Positions 53,177 through 64,000 of a stretch of 64,000 bases of DNA are shown here, piece by piece (position 1 is the first letter of the stretch; each line of letters opens with the position of its first letter). The notes beneath the pieces are model-generated. The model searched no databases. It was not told the DNA's origin and saw only the letters and a program-made list of their open reading frames with translations. Location: contig JAXMCI010000005.1 in the NCBI GenBank assembly GCA_046349435.1, positions 182,282 through 246,281 of the forward strand, in the 5' to 3' direction. The stretch comes from JAXMCI01 sp046349435. GTDB taxonomy: Bacteria > Pseudomonadota > Alphaproteobacteria > Dongiales > Dongiaceae. The position numbers and the translations under genes were made by a program.

Positions 53177-54512
53177 TCAGCCGGCGAGCAGCGCGCCGAG
53201 GTCGCGGGCCGACAGCCGGTCGAGGCCGGTGACCGCCGACCACAGGCGCTCCGCCGCGGCCTCGCCGAGCAGGCCGCGCGCCTTGCCGCGCAGCCCGCTT
53301 TCCAGCACCGCCTCGGGAATCGCCGCGGCGAGGTCGTGGGCGGCCGCGATGCGCTCGCCGCCGGCGAGCGCGATCTCGACCCGGCTCGCCGTGTCGGCGA
53401 GGCTCTCGTCGCCGGTCACGGCGACGCGCGCGGCCAGCGCCAGCAGGGCGGGATCGCGGCAGAGCGCGTCGGTGTAGGTGCGGTCGGCGGCGGTGTCGAT
53501 GCCGTGCAGCACCATGGCGGCGAGCAGCACGTAGCTGAACTTGGCCTCCAGCCCGGTGCGCGGCGCCTTGACGTCGCAGACCCTGAGCCAGCGCGGGTGC
53601 GTCGCGACCGTGACGCCGGTCACCGCGGCGGGGTCGATCGCCCGGCCGCGACGCGCCTCGGCCAGGGCCTCGATCATCGCGTGGGTGCCGTGGCAGCAGG
53701 CATGCAGCTTGTACTGGTTGGCCTCGAACACGAAGCGGGCGGGCGGCGGGTCGGCCCAGGGCCCGGCGAGGTCGGGGCCGTCGGAGTGGGTCTCGACGAA
53801 ACCCTGCGGCCCGCCGACGCCGTCGTCGCAGGAGACGAAGCCGCGCCGCGCCAGCTCGGCCGCCTCGACGCCGTTGGCCGCGGCGATGCCGGCGTTGAAC
53901 GGCTTGCCCATGGTGCCGAACTGCGACTTCGAGGCCGGAGGCGCGCGTCGCCACCAGGCTCAGCGCGTTGCGCATCCGCTCCGGCGCCAGCCCGAGCAGC
54001 CGGCCGGCCGCGATGGTGGCGCCGAAGGCGCCGGCCGTCGCGGTCTGGTGGAAGCCGCGCTGGTAGTGGACCCGGCCCAGCACCATGCCGATGCGGCAGG
54101 CGCCCTCGGCGCCGAGCAGGAAGGCGTCGCGCAGCGCCGCGGCCGGGGCGCCGGCGCTCTCCGCCGCGGCCAGCGCCGCCGGATAGATGCCGACCGAGAG
54201 ATGGCCGATATGGGCGAAGTGGGTGTCGTCATAGTCCAGCGCGTGCGAGATCGTGCCGTTGGCGAGCGCCGCGGCACGGGCGGGCAGGCGCTGCCGGCCG
54301 CCGATCACGCTGGCCACCGGCGCGCCGCCCTCCGCCTCGACGTAGTCGCGCAGCAGCGCCCCCACCGGCTCGGCGGCGCCGGCCCGGCCCACCACCATCC
54401 AGTCGAACAGCGACAGCTCGGCCAGCCGGCGGGCCCGCGCGGGAATCGCGCCGGCCTCGAGCGCGGCGATGGCGAGCAGCCCGTTCATGCTCCGCGACAG
54501 CTCCATGGTCAT
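53177..54512 (-). pseudogene. MmgE/PrpD-family protein with one frameshift
   Basis: The intended product is about 444 residues of the 2-methylcitrate dehydratase / cis-aconitate decarboxylase family. The N-terminal part starts at 54512 (ATGA overlap with the acyl-CoA dehydrogenase stop) and has LANGTISHALDYDDTHFAHI and GRVHYQRGFHQTATAGAFGA. At about 53930 one extra base (CTCGAAGTCG for CTCAAGTCG, coding strand) breaks the conserved SGLKSQFGTMGKPFNAG. The rest continues in the next frame from FNAGIAAANGVEAAELA to the stop at 53177 and includes ANQYKLHACCHGTHAMIEAL. The frameshift is probably technical. The chemistry would be dehydration or decarboxylation of a tricarboxylic-type acid. Confidence 0.85.
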
Positions 54513-55684
54513 TCCCGTCCGTAGGATTTCGGCAGCTCGAGCACCTGCTCGGCGAGATAGCACAGGATGAGGTTGGTCGAGATCGGCGCCACCTGGTAGA
54601 GCCGCGTCTCGCGGAACTTGCGCTCGACGTCGTACTCCTCGGCGAAGCCGAAGCCGCCATGGGTCTGCAGGCAGGCCTCCGCCGCCTCCCAGGAGGCGTC
54701 CGCGGCGAGCATCTTGGCGGCATTGGCCTCGACCCCCGGATCCTTGCCCTCGTCGTAGAAGCCGGCGGCCCGGTAGACCACCGCCTCGGCGGCGAGCAGG
54801 TGGGCGAAGGCACGGGCGAGCGGGAACTGGACACCCTGGTTGCGGCCGATCGCCGCGCCGAACACGACGCGCTCGCGCGCATAGCTGGCCGCCTTCTCGA
54901 GGAACCACTTGGCGTCGCCGATGCACTCGGCGGCGATCAGGATGCGCTCGGCGTTCATGCCGGAGAGGATGTAGCGGAAGCCCTTGCCCTCCTCGCCGAT
55001 CAGCGAGGCGGCGGGGATCCGGACGTTGTCGAAGAAGACCTCGGTGGTGGAGTGGTTGATCATCGCCCGGATCGGCCGGATGGTGACGCCGCGGCCGACC
55101 AGCTCGCGCAGGTCGAGCAGGAAGACCGACAGCCCGTCGGTGCGCTTCTTGACCTGGTCGCGCGGGGTGGTGCGGGCGAGCAGCAGCATCAGGTCGGAAT
55201 GCTCGGCCCGCGAGGTCCAGATCTTCTGGCCGTTGACGATGTAGTGGTCGCCGTCGCGCCGGGCCACCGTCTTCAGCGCCAGCGTGTCGGTGCCGCTGGT
55301 CGGCTCGGTGACGCCGAAGGCCTGCAGCCGGAGCGAGCCGTCGGCGATGCCGGGCAGGTAGCTCTCCTTCTGCGCCTCGCTGCCGTGCCGCAGCACGGTG
55401 CCCATCATGTACATCTGGGCATGGCAGGCGGCGGCGTTGCAGCCGTTGCGGTGGATCTCCTCGAGGATGACCGCCGCGGCGGTGAGCGGCAGGCCGGAGC
55501 CGCCATAGGCCTCCGGGATCATCGCCGCCAGATAGCCCTCGGCGCCGAGCGCCTTGACGAAGGCGGTCGGATATTGCCGCTCGGCGTCGCACTGCCGCCA
55601 GTACTCGCCGGGGAAGCGGCGGCAGACGGCGGCGACCCCGTCGCGGATCTCGGTGTAGCGCTTGTTCCACTCGTTGAGGTTCAT
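54509..55684 (-). CDS. Acyl-CoA dehydrogenase
   Basis: A 391-residue flavoenzyme. Domain order is normal: helical N-terminal domain (MIPEAYGGSGLPLTAAAVIL), FAD/substrate-binding beta domain (RLQAFGVTEPTSGTDTLALK, YIVNGQKIWTSRAEHSDLML), and C-terminal helices (GMNAERILIAAECIGDAKWF, QTHGGFGFAEEYDVERKFRE, RLYQVAPISTNLILCYLAEQ). It introduces a double bond next to the acyl-CoA carbonyl; chain length is not predictable. The start MNLNEWNKRY at 55684 was chosen because the upstream extension is Arg-rich; the ribosome site is weak. It is the first gene of the three-gene minus-strand unit with MmgE/PrpD and GST. Confidence 0.9.
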   Translation of the reverse strand: MNLNEWNKRYTEIRDGVAAVCRRFPGEYWRQCDAERQYPTAFVKALGAEGYLAAMIPEAYGGSGLPLTAAAVILEEIHRNGCNAAACHAQMYMMGTVLRHGSEAQKESYLPGIADGSLRLQAFGVTEPTSGTDTLALKTVARRDGDHYIVNGQKIWTSRAEHSDLMLLLARTTPRDQVKKRTDGLSVFLLDLRELVGRGVTIRPIRAMINHSTTEVFFDNVRIPAASLIGEEGKGFRYILSGMNAERILIAAECIGDAKWFLEKAASYARERVVFGAAIGRNQGVQFPLARAFAHLLAAEAVVYRAAGFYDEGKDPGVEANAAKMLAADASWEAAEACLQTHGGFGFAEEYDVERKFRETRLYQVAPISTNLILCYLAEQVLELPKSYGRE

Positions 55685-55830
55685 GGGCGACCCCGGCCGG
55701 CGTCGATTCGTCCGGCTCCGCCGGGCGGCGGAGCCGCGCCTTTCTATGCCGATATCGCCGACCGGCATAGCGCGCGGCGCATCGGGGTGCCGATTGCCCC
55801 GCCGCCCGGAGCGGTGCAGGATGCGCGCCC

Positions 55831-56743
55831 ATGGCCAGGTTAGCCACGACCCGCGAGCGCATGCTCGCCAATGCCGGGCTGCTGGTCATGGTGGCGATGG
55901 CCGGCGGCTTCTTCCCGATCCTCGAGCGGCTGCTGGTGAGCTGGGACGCGCTGTCGGTGACGGCCGGGCGCCAGCTGCTCGGCGGCGTCGCGCTGACCCT
56001 GGTGCTGGCGCTCAACGAGCGGCGGCTGCCCTGGCCGAGCCGGGCGGTGCTCGGCCGGCTGCTGCTGCTGGGCGGGATCGGCATCGGCCTCGGCTCGCTG
56101 CTGACCTCGCTCGCGGTCGGCTGGTCGGACGGCGTCTCCGCCGCCATCCTGTCGGCGGCGAACCCCTTCATGGCGGCGCTGATCGCCCGGGTGGTCGAGG
56201 GCCAGAGGCTGTCGCGGGCGATCCTGACCGGCGCGGTGCTGGCGGTCGCCGGCGGCCTGATCGCGGTGCTGGCGGGCGGCGCCGAGATCGGCAGCTTCCG
56301 CGGCGGCGAGCTGCTGATGCTGGGGGCGGGCGCGCTGTGGACGCTCTACTCGATCCTCGCCCAGCGCTGGCTGGCCGGCCATTCGCAGCTCGCCATCGCG
56401 GCCCTGACCACGCTGCCGGCCGGCATCGTCCTGACCGCCGCGGTCGGCATCCTGGCCGCCGGCGGCGCGCTGGCGCCGCGCATCGACCTGTCGCTGCCCT
56501 CGCTGCTGATGATGGGCTATTCCGGCCTGCTGTCGATCGGCATCGGCAATGTGCTGTGGCACTACGGCGTCAGCCGCGTGGGCGTCGCCGTCGCCACCAT
56601 GTACACCAACCTGATTCCGGTCGCGACGGTGCTGGTCACGGTGGCGCTTGGCGTCGCGCCGCAGCCGGCCCAGCTGCTCGGCGGCGCGGTGATCCTGGCC
56701 GCCGTGCTCTATGCGCAGCTGGCCGGCCGCCAGCCGGTCGCCG

Positions 56744-56772
<29 letters not shown>
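55831..56772 (+). CDS. EamA/DMT-family transporter
   Basis: A 313-residue inner-membrane protein with ten predicted helices in two EamA repeats (first: AGLLVMVAMAGGFFPILERL to VLAVAGGLIAVLAGG; second: LLMLGAGALWTLYSILAQRW to AVILAAVLYAQLAGRQ). The inner motifs GVSAAILSAANPFMAALIAR and RVGVAVATMYTNLIPVATVL are the usual repeat ends. It is likely an exporter of a metabolite or amino acid. It diverges from the acyl-CoA dehydrogenase gene, and its 3-prime end overlaps the convergent sensor-kinase gene by 29 bases. Confidence 0.85.
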
Positions 56773-59419
<2,647 letters not shown>

Positions 59420-59504
59420 GGACACCCCCACGCGCGTCGCGCGGGCCGCAGCACGGCGCCGGCGGCCCGGCGTCACCCATGCGCCGAGACCGGTTAATGA
59501 TTGG

Positions 59505-60290
59505 TTAAGACTGGTTGAAGCGGGCCGGTCGCTTCTCGAGGAAAGCCGCAACACCTTCCCGGAAGTCATTGCTATCGGCTGCTTCTCTCTGAAATTTCTC
59601 CTCGAGCTCGAGCTGTGCCTGAAGATCGTTGCCGGCCGATGCGCGCATCGCCTGCTTGGTCAGGGCCAGCGCCCGGGCGGGCAGCGCCGCGAGCTGTGCC
59701 GCCAGCCGCGCCGTCTCGTCGGCCAGCCGGTCGTCCGGCACGCACTTCCAGATCAGCCCGCTCGCCACCGCGGCCGTGGCGGCCAGCGGCTCGCCGGTCA
59801 GCGCCAGCCCGAGGGCGCGCGCCCAGCCGACCCGCCGCGGCAGGAGGTGCGTGCAGCCGGCGTCCGGCACCAGGCCGATGCGCGTGAAGGCGAAGCCGAA
59901 GCTCGCCGATTCGGCGGCCAGGACCAGGTCGGCGGCGAGCGCCAGGCTGCAGCCGGCGCCGCTGGCGATGCCGTTGACCATGGCGATCACCGGCATCGGC
60001 AGCGCGACCAGGGCGCGGATCACCGGGTTGTAGCCGTCGCGGATCACCGCGGCGACGGCATCGGCATCGACCACCGCGGCGGCGTCGCGCAGGTCCTGGC
60101 CGGCGCAGAAGCCGCGCCCGGCGCCGGTCAGCACCAGCACCCGGCTGGTGCCGTCGCCGGCCACCGCGCCGAGCGCGTCGCGGATCTCGCCGAGCATGGC
60201 GCGGGTCAGCGCGTTGAGCCTGTCGGGGCGGTCGAGGGTGAGGCGGGCCACGGCGCCGTCGCGCTCGAGCCGGATGCTGCTGAAGGTCAT
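59505..60290 (-). CDS. Enoyl-CoA hydratase/isomerase family protein
   Basis: A 261-residue crotonase-fold enzyme. It has the oxyanion-hole segments LVLTGAGRGFCAGQDLRDAA and VIAMVNGIASGAGCSLALAA, then FGFAFTRIGLVPDAGCTHLL. FCAGQDL together with GLVPDAG is typical of PaaG-type 2-(1,2-epoxy-1,2-dihydrophenyl)acetyl-CoA isomerases, but no other phenylacetate gene is present, so the substrate remains open. The ATG has GGGAG six bases upstream. It is monocistronic, convergent with nothing and divergent from the DUF423 gene. Confidence 0.85.
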   Translation of the reverse strand: MTFSSIRLERDGAVARLTLDRPDRLNALTRAMLGEIRDALGAVAGDGTSRVLVLTGAGRGFCAGQDLRDAAAVVDADAVAAVIRDGYNPVIRALVALPMPVIAMVNGIASGAGCSLALAADLVLAAESASFGFAFTRIGLVPDAGCTHLLPRRVGWARALGLALTGEPLAATAAVASGLIWKCVPDDRLADETARLAAQLAALPARALALTKQAMRASAGNDLQAQLELEEKFQREAADSNDFREGVAAFLEKRPARFNQS

Positions 60291-60395
60291 GGAGGTCTCC
60301 CGGGGGGCTTGTGGGGCTCGCGGGGCGCGCTGCGCCGCCAGGAATAGACGAATCGGGCTGGCGGGAGAATGGCGGCCCGTGCTAAGGGCGCGGCC

Positions 60396-60779
60396 ATGGG
60401 CAGATGGCTGATCGCCGCCGCGGCAAGCGGCTTCGTCGCCGTCGCCGCGGGGGCCTTCGCGGCGCACGGGCTGCAGGCGCGGCTGGGCGATGCCCGTCTC
60501 GCCTGGCTGGAGACCGGCGCCCGCTACCAGATGTATCACGCGCTGGCGCTGCTCGGGGTCGCCCTGCTGGCGCGCGACCGGCTCGGCCGCTCGCGCGCCC
60601 TGGCGCTGGCCGGCTGGGGCTTCCTCGCCGGCAGCGTGCTGTTCTCCGGCAGCCTCTACATCCTGGCGCTGACCGGCCTGTCGCCGCTGGTCTGGGTGAC
60701 GCCGGCGGGCGGCCTGCTGATGCTGCTCGGCTGGGCGGCGCTGGCCGGGCACGGGCTGACCCGGTCACGGCCGCTGTGA
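60396..60779 (+). CDS. DUF423 membrane protein (YgdD type)
   Basis: A 127-residue inner-membrane protein with four hydrophobic helices. Family patterns are AAASGFVAVAAGAFAAHGLQ, WLETGARYQMYHALALLGVA, LFSGSLYILAL and VTPAGGLLMLLGWAAL. The molecular role of the family is unknown. The ATG at 60396 was chosen over one at 60369 because the sequence from it, MGRWLIAAAAS, is the usual family start. It overlaps the next gene by four bases (GTGA), so the two are translationally coupled. Confidence 0.88.
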   Translation: MGRWLIAAAASGFVAVAAGAFAAHGLQARLGDARLAWLETGARYQMYHALALLGVALLARDRLGRSRALALAGWGFLAGSVLFSGSLYILALTGLSPLVWVTPAGGLLMLLGWAALAGHGLTRSRPL

Positions 60780-61672
60780 CGACGCTGCTGCTGACCCACC
60801 CGGCCTGCCTGGCGCACGACATGGGCCCGCACCACCCGGAGTGCCCGGCCCGGCTCGGCGTCATCCTGGAGGCGCTGGCGGCGCCGGATTTCGCCGCGCT
60901 CGAGCGCGTCGAGGCGCCGCTCGCCCAGCGCGAGATGCTGGTCCGGGTGCACGAGGCGGCCTATGTCGACGGCCTGCTCGCGGCGGTGCCGGAGCGGGGC
61001 ATCGTCGAGCTCGATCCCGACACCGTGCTCTGCGCCGGCTCGGGCGCGGCGGTCGACGCCGTGATCGAGGGCGGGGCGGCGAACGCCTTCTGTGCCGTGC
61101 GGCCGCCCGGCCACCATGCCGAGAGCGGCGCGGCGATGGGCTTCTGCCTGTTCAACAACGTGGCGGTGGGCGCGCTGCATGCCCGCGAGGCGCACGGCAT
61201 CGACCGCATCGCGGTGGTCGACTTCGACGTCCATCACGGCAACGGCACGCAGCACATGTTCGAGCCGGACGGCGGGCTGTTCTACGCCTCGACGCACCAG
61301 TGGCCGCTCTATCCCGGCACCGGCGCGCGCAGCGAGCGCGGCATGGGCAACATCTGCAACGCGCCGCTGCCGCCCGGCGCCGGCGGCGCCGCCTTCCGCG
61401 CGGCGATGACCGACACGGTCCTGCCGGCGCTCGACCGCTTCGCGCCGCAGCTGGTGATGATCTCGGCCGGCTTCGACGCCCATCGCGCCGACCCGCTCGC
61501 CAGCCTGGAGCTGGAGGAGGAGGATTTCGCCTGGGCGACCGACCGGCTGCTGGAGGTGGCGGCGCGCCATGCCGGCGGCCGGCTGGTCTCGACCCTGGAG
61601 GGCGGCTACGACCTGGCGGCGCTGGCCGCCAGCGCCGCCGCCCATGTCCGCCGGCTGCTGGCGGCCGGCTGA
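60776..61672 (+). CDS. Histone deacetylase-like (acetoin utilisation/acetylpolyamine amidohydrolase) protein
   Basis: A 298-residue zinc-dependent deacetylase of the arginase/HDAC fold. It has the active-site histidine pair and charge-relay region VRPPGHHAESGAAMGFCLFN, the zinc ligands in VVDFDVHHGNGTQHMF, a third ligand-type Asp in MISAGFDAHRADPLA, and the tyrosine in TLEGGYDL. Bacterial homologues remove acetyl groups from polyamines or small substrates; there are no histones, so the natural substrate is unknown. The GTG start overlaps the DUF423 stop. The gene precedes xseB, a conserved alphaproteobacterial order. Confidence 0.9.
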   Translation: MTTLLLTHPACLAHDMGPHHPECPARLGVILEALAAPDFAALERVEAPLAQREMLVRVHEAAYVDGLLAAVPERGIVELDPDTVLCAGSGAAVDAVIEGGAANAFCAVRPPGHHAESGAAMGFCLFNNVAVGALHAREAHGIDRIAVVDFDVHHGNGTQHMFEPDGGLFYASTHQWPLYPGTGARSERGMGNICNAPLPPGAGGAAFRAAMTDTVLPALDRFAPQLVMISAGFDAHRADPLASLELEEEDFAWATDRLLEVAARHAGGRLVSTLEGGYDLAALAASAAAHVRRLLAAG

Positions 61673-61767
61673 GCGCTGGCGGGGCGTCGCCGGGGCGTTC
61701 GGCGGGCGGGCTGCTTGATGCGCGGGGGGCGCGTCGCTACACTCCGCCGCTTTTCCGAGGGGACCGG

Positions 61768-62019
61768 ATGGTCGAAGGGACTGACCCGGGCGACATCGCC
61801 GCCTTGAGCTTCGAGGACGCGCTGGCCGAGCTGCAGGGCCTGGTGCGGATGCTCGAGAAGGGCGAGAGCAAGCTCGACGACGCGATTCGCTGCTACGAGC
61901 GGGGTGCCGCCCTGCAGCGCCATTGCGAGCGGAAGCTGCGCGAAGCCCAGGCCAAGGTCGACAAGATCATCGTCGGCGCCGACGGCAGCGTCTCCACCCA
62001 GCCGGCCAACATCGACTGA
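61768..62019 (+). CDS. xseB: Exodeoxyribonuclease VII small subunit
   Basis: An 83-residue helical protein with the family signature LSFEDALAELQGLVRMLEKG, ESKLDDAIRCYERGAALQRH and CERKLREAQAKVDKI. Several copies bind the XseA large subunit to degrade single-stranded DNA. GAGGGG lies 7-12 bases before the ATG. The stop is 10 bases before ispA, so it leads an isoprenoid operon, as in many proteobacteria. Confidence 0.95.
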   Translation: MVEGTDPGDIAALSFEDALAELQGLVRMLEKGESKLDDAIRCYERGAALQRHCERKLREAQAKVDKIIVGADGSVSTQPANID

Positions 62020-62029
62020 GATCCATCCC

Positions 62030-62926
62030 GTGCCGACCATCGAACAGGCCCTGGCGGACGTCGCCGCCACGGTGAACGACACCCTCGACCGCCTGCTGCC
62101 CATCCCCGCCGGCCCTGAGGCCCGCGTGATGGAAGCGATGCGCTATGCCACGCTCGGCTCCGGCAAGCGCATCCGGCCCTTCCTCGTGGTCAGCAGCGCG
62201 CGGCTCTTCAACGTCGCGGAATCGAGCGCCTTCCGGGTCGCCGCGGCGATCGAAATGCTCCATTCCTACAGTCTGGTGCATGACGATCTTCCAGCGATGG
62301 ATGATGCCGACCTGCGGCGCGGCCGGCCCTCCGTGCACCGCCAGTTCGACGAGGCGACGGCGATCCTCGCCGGGGACGGCCTGCTGACGCTCGCCTTCGA
62401 GGTGCTGGCCGACCGGCAGACCCACGGCGACCCGCAGGTCCGCGCCGACCTGGTCCTGGCGCTGGCCAAGGCGGCCGGCCATGCCGGCATGGTCGGCGGC
62501 CAGATGCTCGACCTCGAGGCCGAGCATGCCGAGCGCACCGGGCTCGACATCGGCGCGATCACCCGGCTGCAGCGCATGAAGACCGGCGAGATCATCGCCT
62601 TCTCCTGCGTCGCCGGGGCCCTGCTGGCGCGCGCCTCGGAGCCCGCCTGGCAGGCGCTGCACGCCTACGCCCACGATCTCGGTCTCGCCTTCCAGATCGT
62701 CGACGACCTGCTCGACGCCGAGGGCACCGAGGCCACCGTCGGCAAGCCGGTCGGGCGCGACGAGGCGGCGGGGAAGGCGACCTTCGTGTCGATCCTCGGG
62801 CTGGACCGGGCGCGGGCCCAGGCGACGCTGCTCGGCGACCAGGCGAAGCGACATCTTGATTTCTTCGACGATAAGACCGAGCCTCTGCGACAAATGGCGG
62901 ACTTCATCATCGCCCGGCGGAGCTGA
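62030..62926 (+). CDS. ispA: Farnesyl/geranyl diphosphate synthase
   Basis: A 298-residue all-helical prenyltransferase condensing IPP with allylic diphosphates. The first aspartate-rich motif is in SLVHDDLPAMDDADLRRGRP (DDxxxxD) and the second in FQIVDDLLDAEG; also YATLGSGKRIRPFLV and GGQMLDLEAE. The residue pattern before the first motif, EMLHSYSLVHDD, is that of C15 (FPP) synthases. It starts at a GTG ten bases after xseB. It is followed by dxs 42 bases later, giving the common xseB-ispA-dxs isoprenoid operon. Confidence 0.93.
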   Translation: MPTIEQALADVAATVNDTLDRLLPIPAGPEARVMEAMRYATLGSGKRIRPFLVVSSARLFNVAESSAFRVAAAIEMLHSYSLVHDDLPAMDDADLRRGRPSVHRQFDEATAILAGDGLLTLAFEVLADRQTHGDPQVRADLVLALAKAAGHAGMVGGQMLDLEAEHAERTGLDIGAITRLQRMKTGEIIAFSCVAGALLARASEPAWQALHAYAHDLGLAFQIVDDLLDAEGTEATVGKPVGRDEAAGKATFVSILGLDRARAQATLLGDQAKRHLDFFDDKTEPLRQMADFIIARRS

Positions 62927-62968
62927 GGGGTTCAGAGCTGCCGCGACGGGCTGCCGCTCAAGGGTGCC

Positions 62969-64000
62969 ATGGACAAGAAACTGAGCAACAACAGCAAGAC
63001 CGCGCTTCTCGACAGCATCGACGAGCCTGCCGACCTGCGCCGCCTGGCGCCTGATCAGCTGCGCCAGGTCGCCGACGAGCTGCGCCAGGAGCTGATCGAC
63101 GCCGTCTCCATCACCGGCGGCCATCTCGGCGCCGGGCTCGGCGTGGTCGAGCTGACGGTGGCGCTGCACTACCTGTTCGACACGCCCAACGACCGGATCA
63201 TCTGGGACGTCGGCCACCAGGCCTATCCGCACAAGATCCTGACCGCCCGGCGCGCCCGGATCCGGACGCTGCGCCAGGGCGGCGGGCTGTCCGGCTTCAC
63301 CCGGCGCAGCGAGAGCGTCTACGACCCGTTCGGCGCCGCGCACAGCTCGACCTCGATCTCGGCCGGCCTCGGCATGGCCGTGGCGCGCGACCTCAAGGGC
63401 GAGAACCGGCACGTCGTCGCGGTCATCGGCGACGGCGCGATGAGCGCCGGCATGGCCTACGAGGCGATGAACAACGCCGGCGCCATGGACAGCCGGCTGA
63501 TCGTCATCCTCAACGACAACGACATGTCGATCGCCCCGCCGGTCGGCGCCATGAGCGCCTACCTGTCGCGGCTGATGTCGTCGAAGCAGTTCCGCTCGAT
63601 CCGCCACACGCTCAAGGACATGAGCAAGCACCTGCTGCCGCGGCGCATGGCCGAGACGGCGCGCCGGGCCGAGGAGTTCGCCCGCGGGCTGGTCACCGGC
63701 GGCACGCTGTTCGAGGAGCTGGGCTTCTACTATGTCGGCCCGATCGACGGGCACAATCTCGACCACCTGCTGCCGGTGCTGCGCAACGTCCGCGACACCG
63801 AGGATTACGGCCCGGTGCTGGTCCATGTGGTGACGCAGAAGGGCAAGGGCTACGCCCCGGCCGAGGCGTCTGCGGACAAGTATCACGGGGTGGTCAAGTT
63901 CGACGTGGTGACCGGCAAGCAGCACAAGCCTTCGGTCAGCGCGCCGAGCTACACCCAGGTCTTCGCCGAGGCGCTGATCCAGGAGGCCGAGGCCGATTCC
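62969..64000 (+). CDS. dxs: 1-deoxy-D-xylulose-5-phosphate synthase, N-terminal part
   Basis: The gene runs off the right edge, so 344 residues of roughly 640 are visible, all in one open frame. It is a thiamine-diphosphate enzyme joining pyruvate and glyceraldehyde 3-phosphate, the first step of the MEP isoprenoid pathway. Motifs: SITGGHLGAGLGVVELTVAL, IIWDVGHQAYPHKILT, GLSGFTRRSESVYDPFGAAH, the ThDP-binding VIGDGAMSAGMAYEAMNNAG with ILNDNDMSI, and VGPIDGHNLDHLLPVLRN. Start MDKKLSNNSKT. It is the last visible gene of the xseB-ispA-dxs operon. Confidence 0.95.
   Translation, partial: MDKKLSNNSKTALLDSIDEPADLRRLAPDQLRQVADELRQELIDAVSITGGHLGAGLGVVELTVALHYLFDTPNDRIIWDVGHQAYPHKILTARRARIRTLRQGGGLSGFTRRSESVYDPFGAAHSSTSISAGLGMAVARDLKGENRHVVAVIGDGAMSAGMAYEAMNNAGAMDSRLIVILNDNDMSIAPPVGAMSAYLSRLMSSKQFRSIRHTLKDMSKHLLPRRMAETARRAEEFARGLVTGGTLFEELGFYYVGPIDGHNLDHLLPVLRNVRDTEDYGPVLVHVVTQKGKGYAPAEASADKYHGVVKFDVVTGKQHKPSVSAPSYTQVFAEALIQEAEADS

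Overview
The window looks like a chromosomal segment of a very GC-rich (about 70%) free-living alphaproteobacterium, probably of the Rhodospirillales type. The reasons are the strong third-position G/C bias, ATGA/GTGA operon overlaps, the order histone deacetylase-like / xseB / ispA / dxs at the right end, and a large B12 synthesis locus built around cobN. No tRNA, rRNA, CRISPR array, insertion sequence or prophage was recognised. Species assignment is inference only.

Layout. 1-5.3 kb: envelope and housekeeping genes (YpfJ-type zinc metallopeptidase fragment, membrane-anchored stress-type protein, TPR-glycosyltransferase-like protein, a 56-residue lipoprotein, CBS-domain protein, MFS transporter with an operator-like palindrome). 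5.4-9.2 kb: DegP-type periplasmic protease followed by an OmpR-family regulator and its histidine kinase, with a huge hairpin between protease and regulator. 9.3-11.1 kb: a lower-GC patch holding a small secreted protein and a LuxR-type regulator. 11.3-26.5 kb: a cobalamin riboswitch followed by cobU, cobW, cobN, cobO, cobQ, opposing cobD, then cbiX, cobH, cobL, cobI, a cbiG-cobJ fusion and cobM. 26.6-39.9 kb: three overlapping or nearly touching genes (giant secreted protein, alpha-2-macroglobulin-like protein, penicillin-binding protein 1C) that split the B12 locus. 40.0-44.4 kb: the rest of the B12 locus (cobK, cbiD, cobA, cobB) and a remnant of the cobalt transporter gene cbtA ending in a REP-like repeat. 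44.4-50.1 kb: polyamine-type ABC transporter genes with an FAD oxidoreductase and an amidase. 50.2-56.8 kb: catalase-family peroxidase, CoA-transferase, GST, MmgE/PrpD, acyl-CoA dehydrogenase and EamA transporter genes. 56.7-60.3 kb: an amino-acid-permease/histidine-kinase fusion and an enoyl-CoA hydratase. 60.4-64 kb: DUF423, histone deacetylase-like, xseB, ispA and dxs (cut by the window end).

How the parts work together. The B12 genes would carry uroporphyrinogen III (CobA) through the ring methylations (CobI, CobJ, CobM, CobL, CbiD), reduction (CobK), rearrangement (CobH), amidations (CobB, CobQ), adenosylation (CobO) and nucleotide-loop steps (CobD, CobU). Both an early-type cobalt chelatase (CbiX, with an MxCxxC motif and a His-rich tail) and the large subunit of the late aerobic chelatase (CobN) are present, so the set is a hybrid. 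CobS/CobT, CobV and CobC are not in the window.

Caution. Single-base frameshifts occur in cobL, cobI, cbiG-cobJ, the giant secreted protein gene, cobB, the cbtA remnant and the MmgE/PrpD gene. Most lie in G/C runs and the shifted frame keeps encoding a conserved protein, so sequencing or assembly indels are more likely than true gene decay. All family assignments come from reading motifs; no database search was run.
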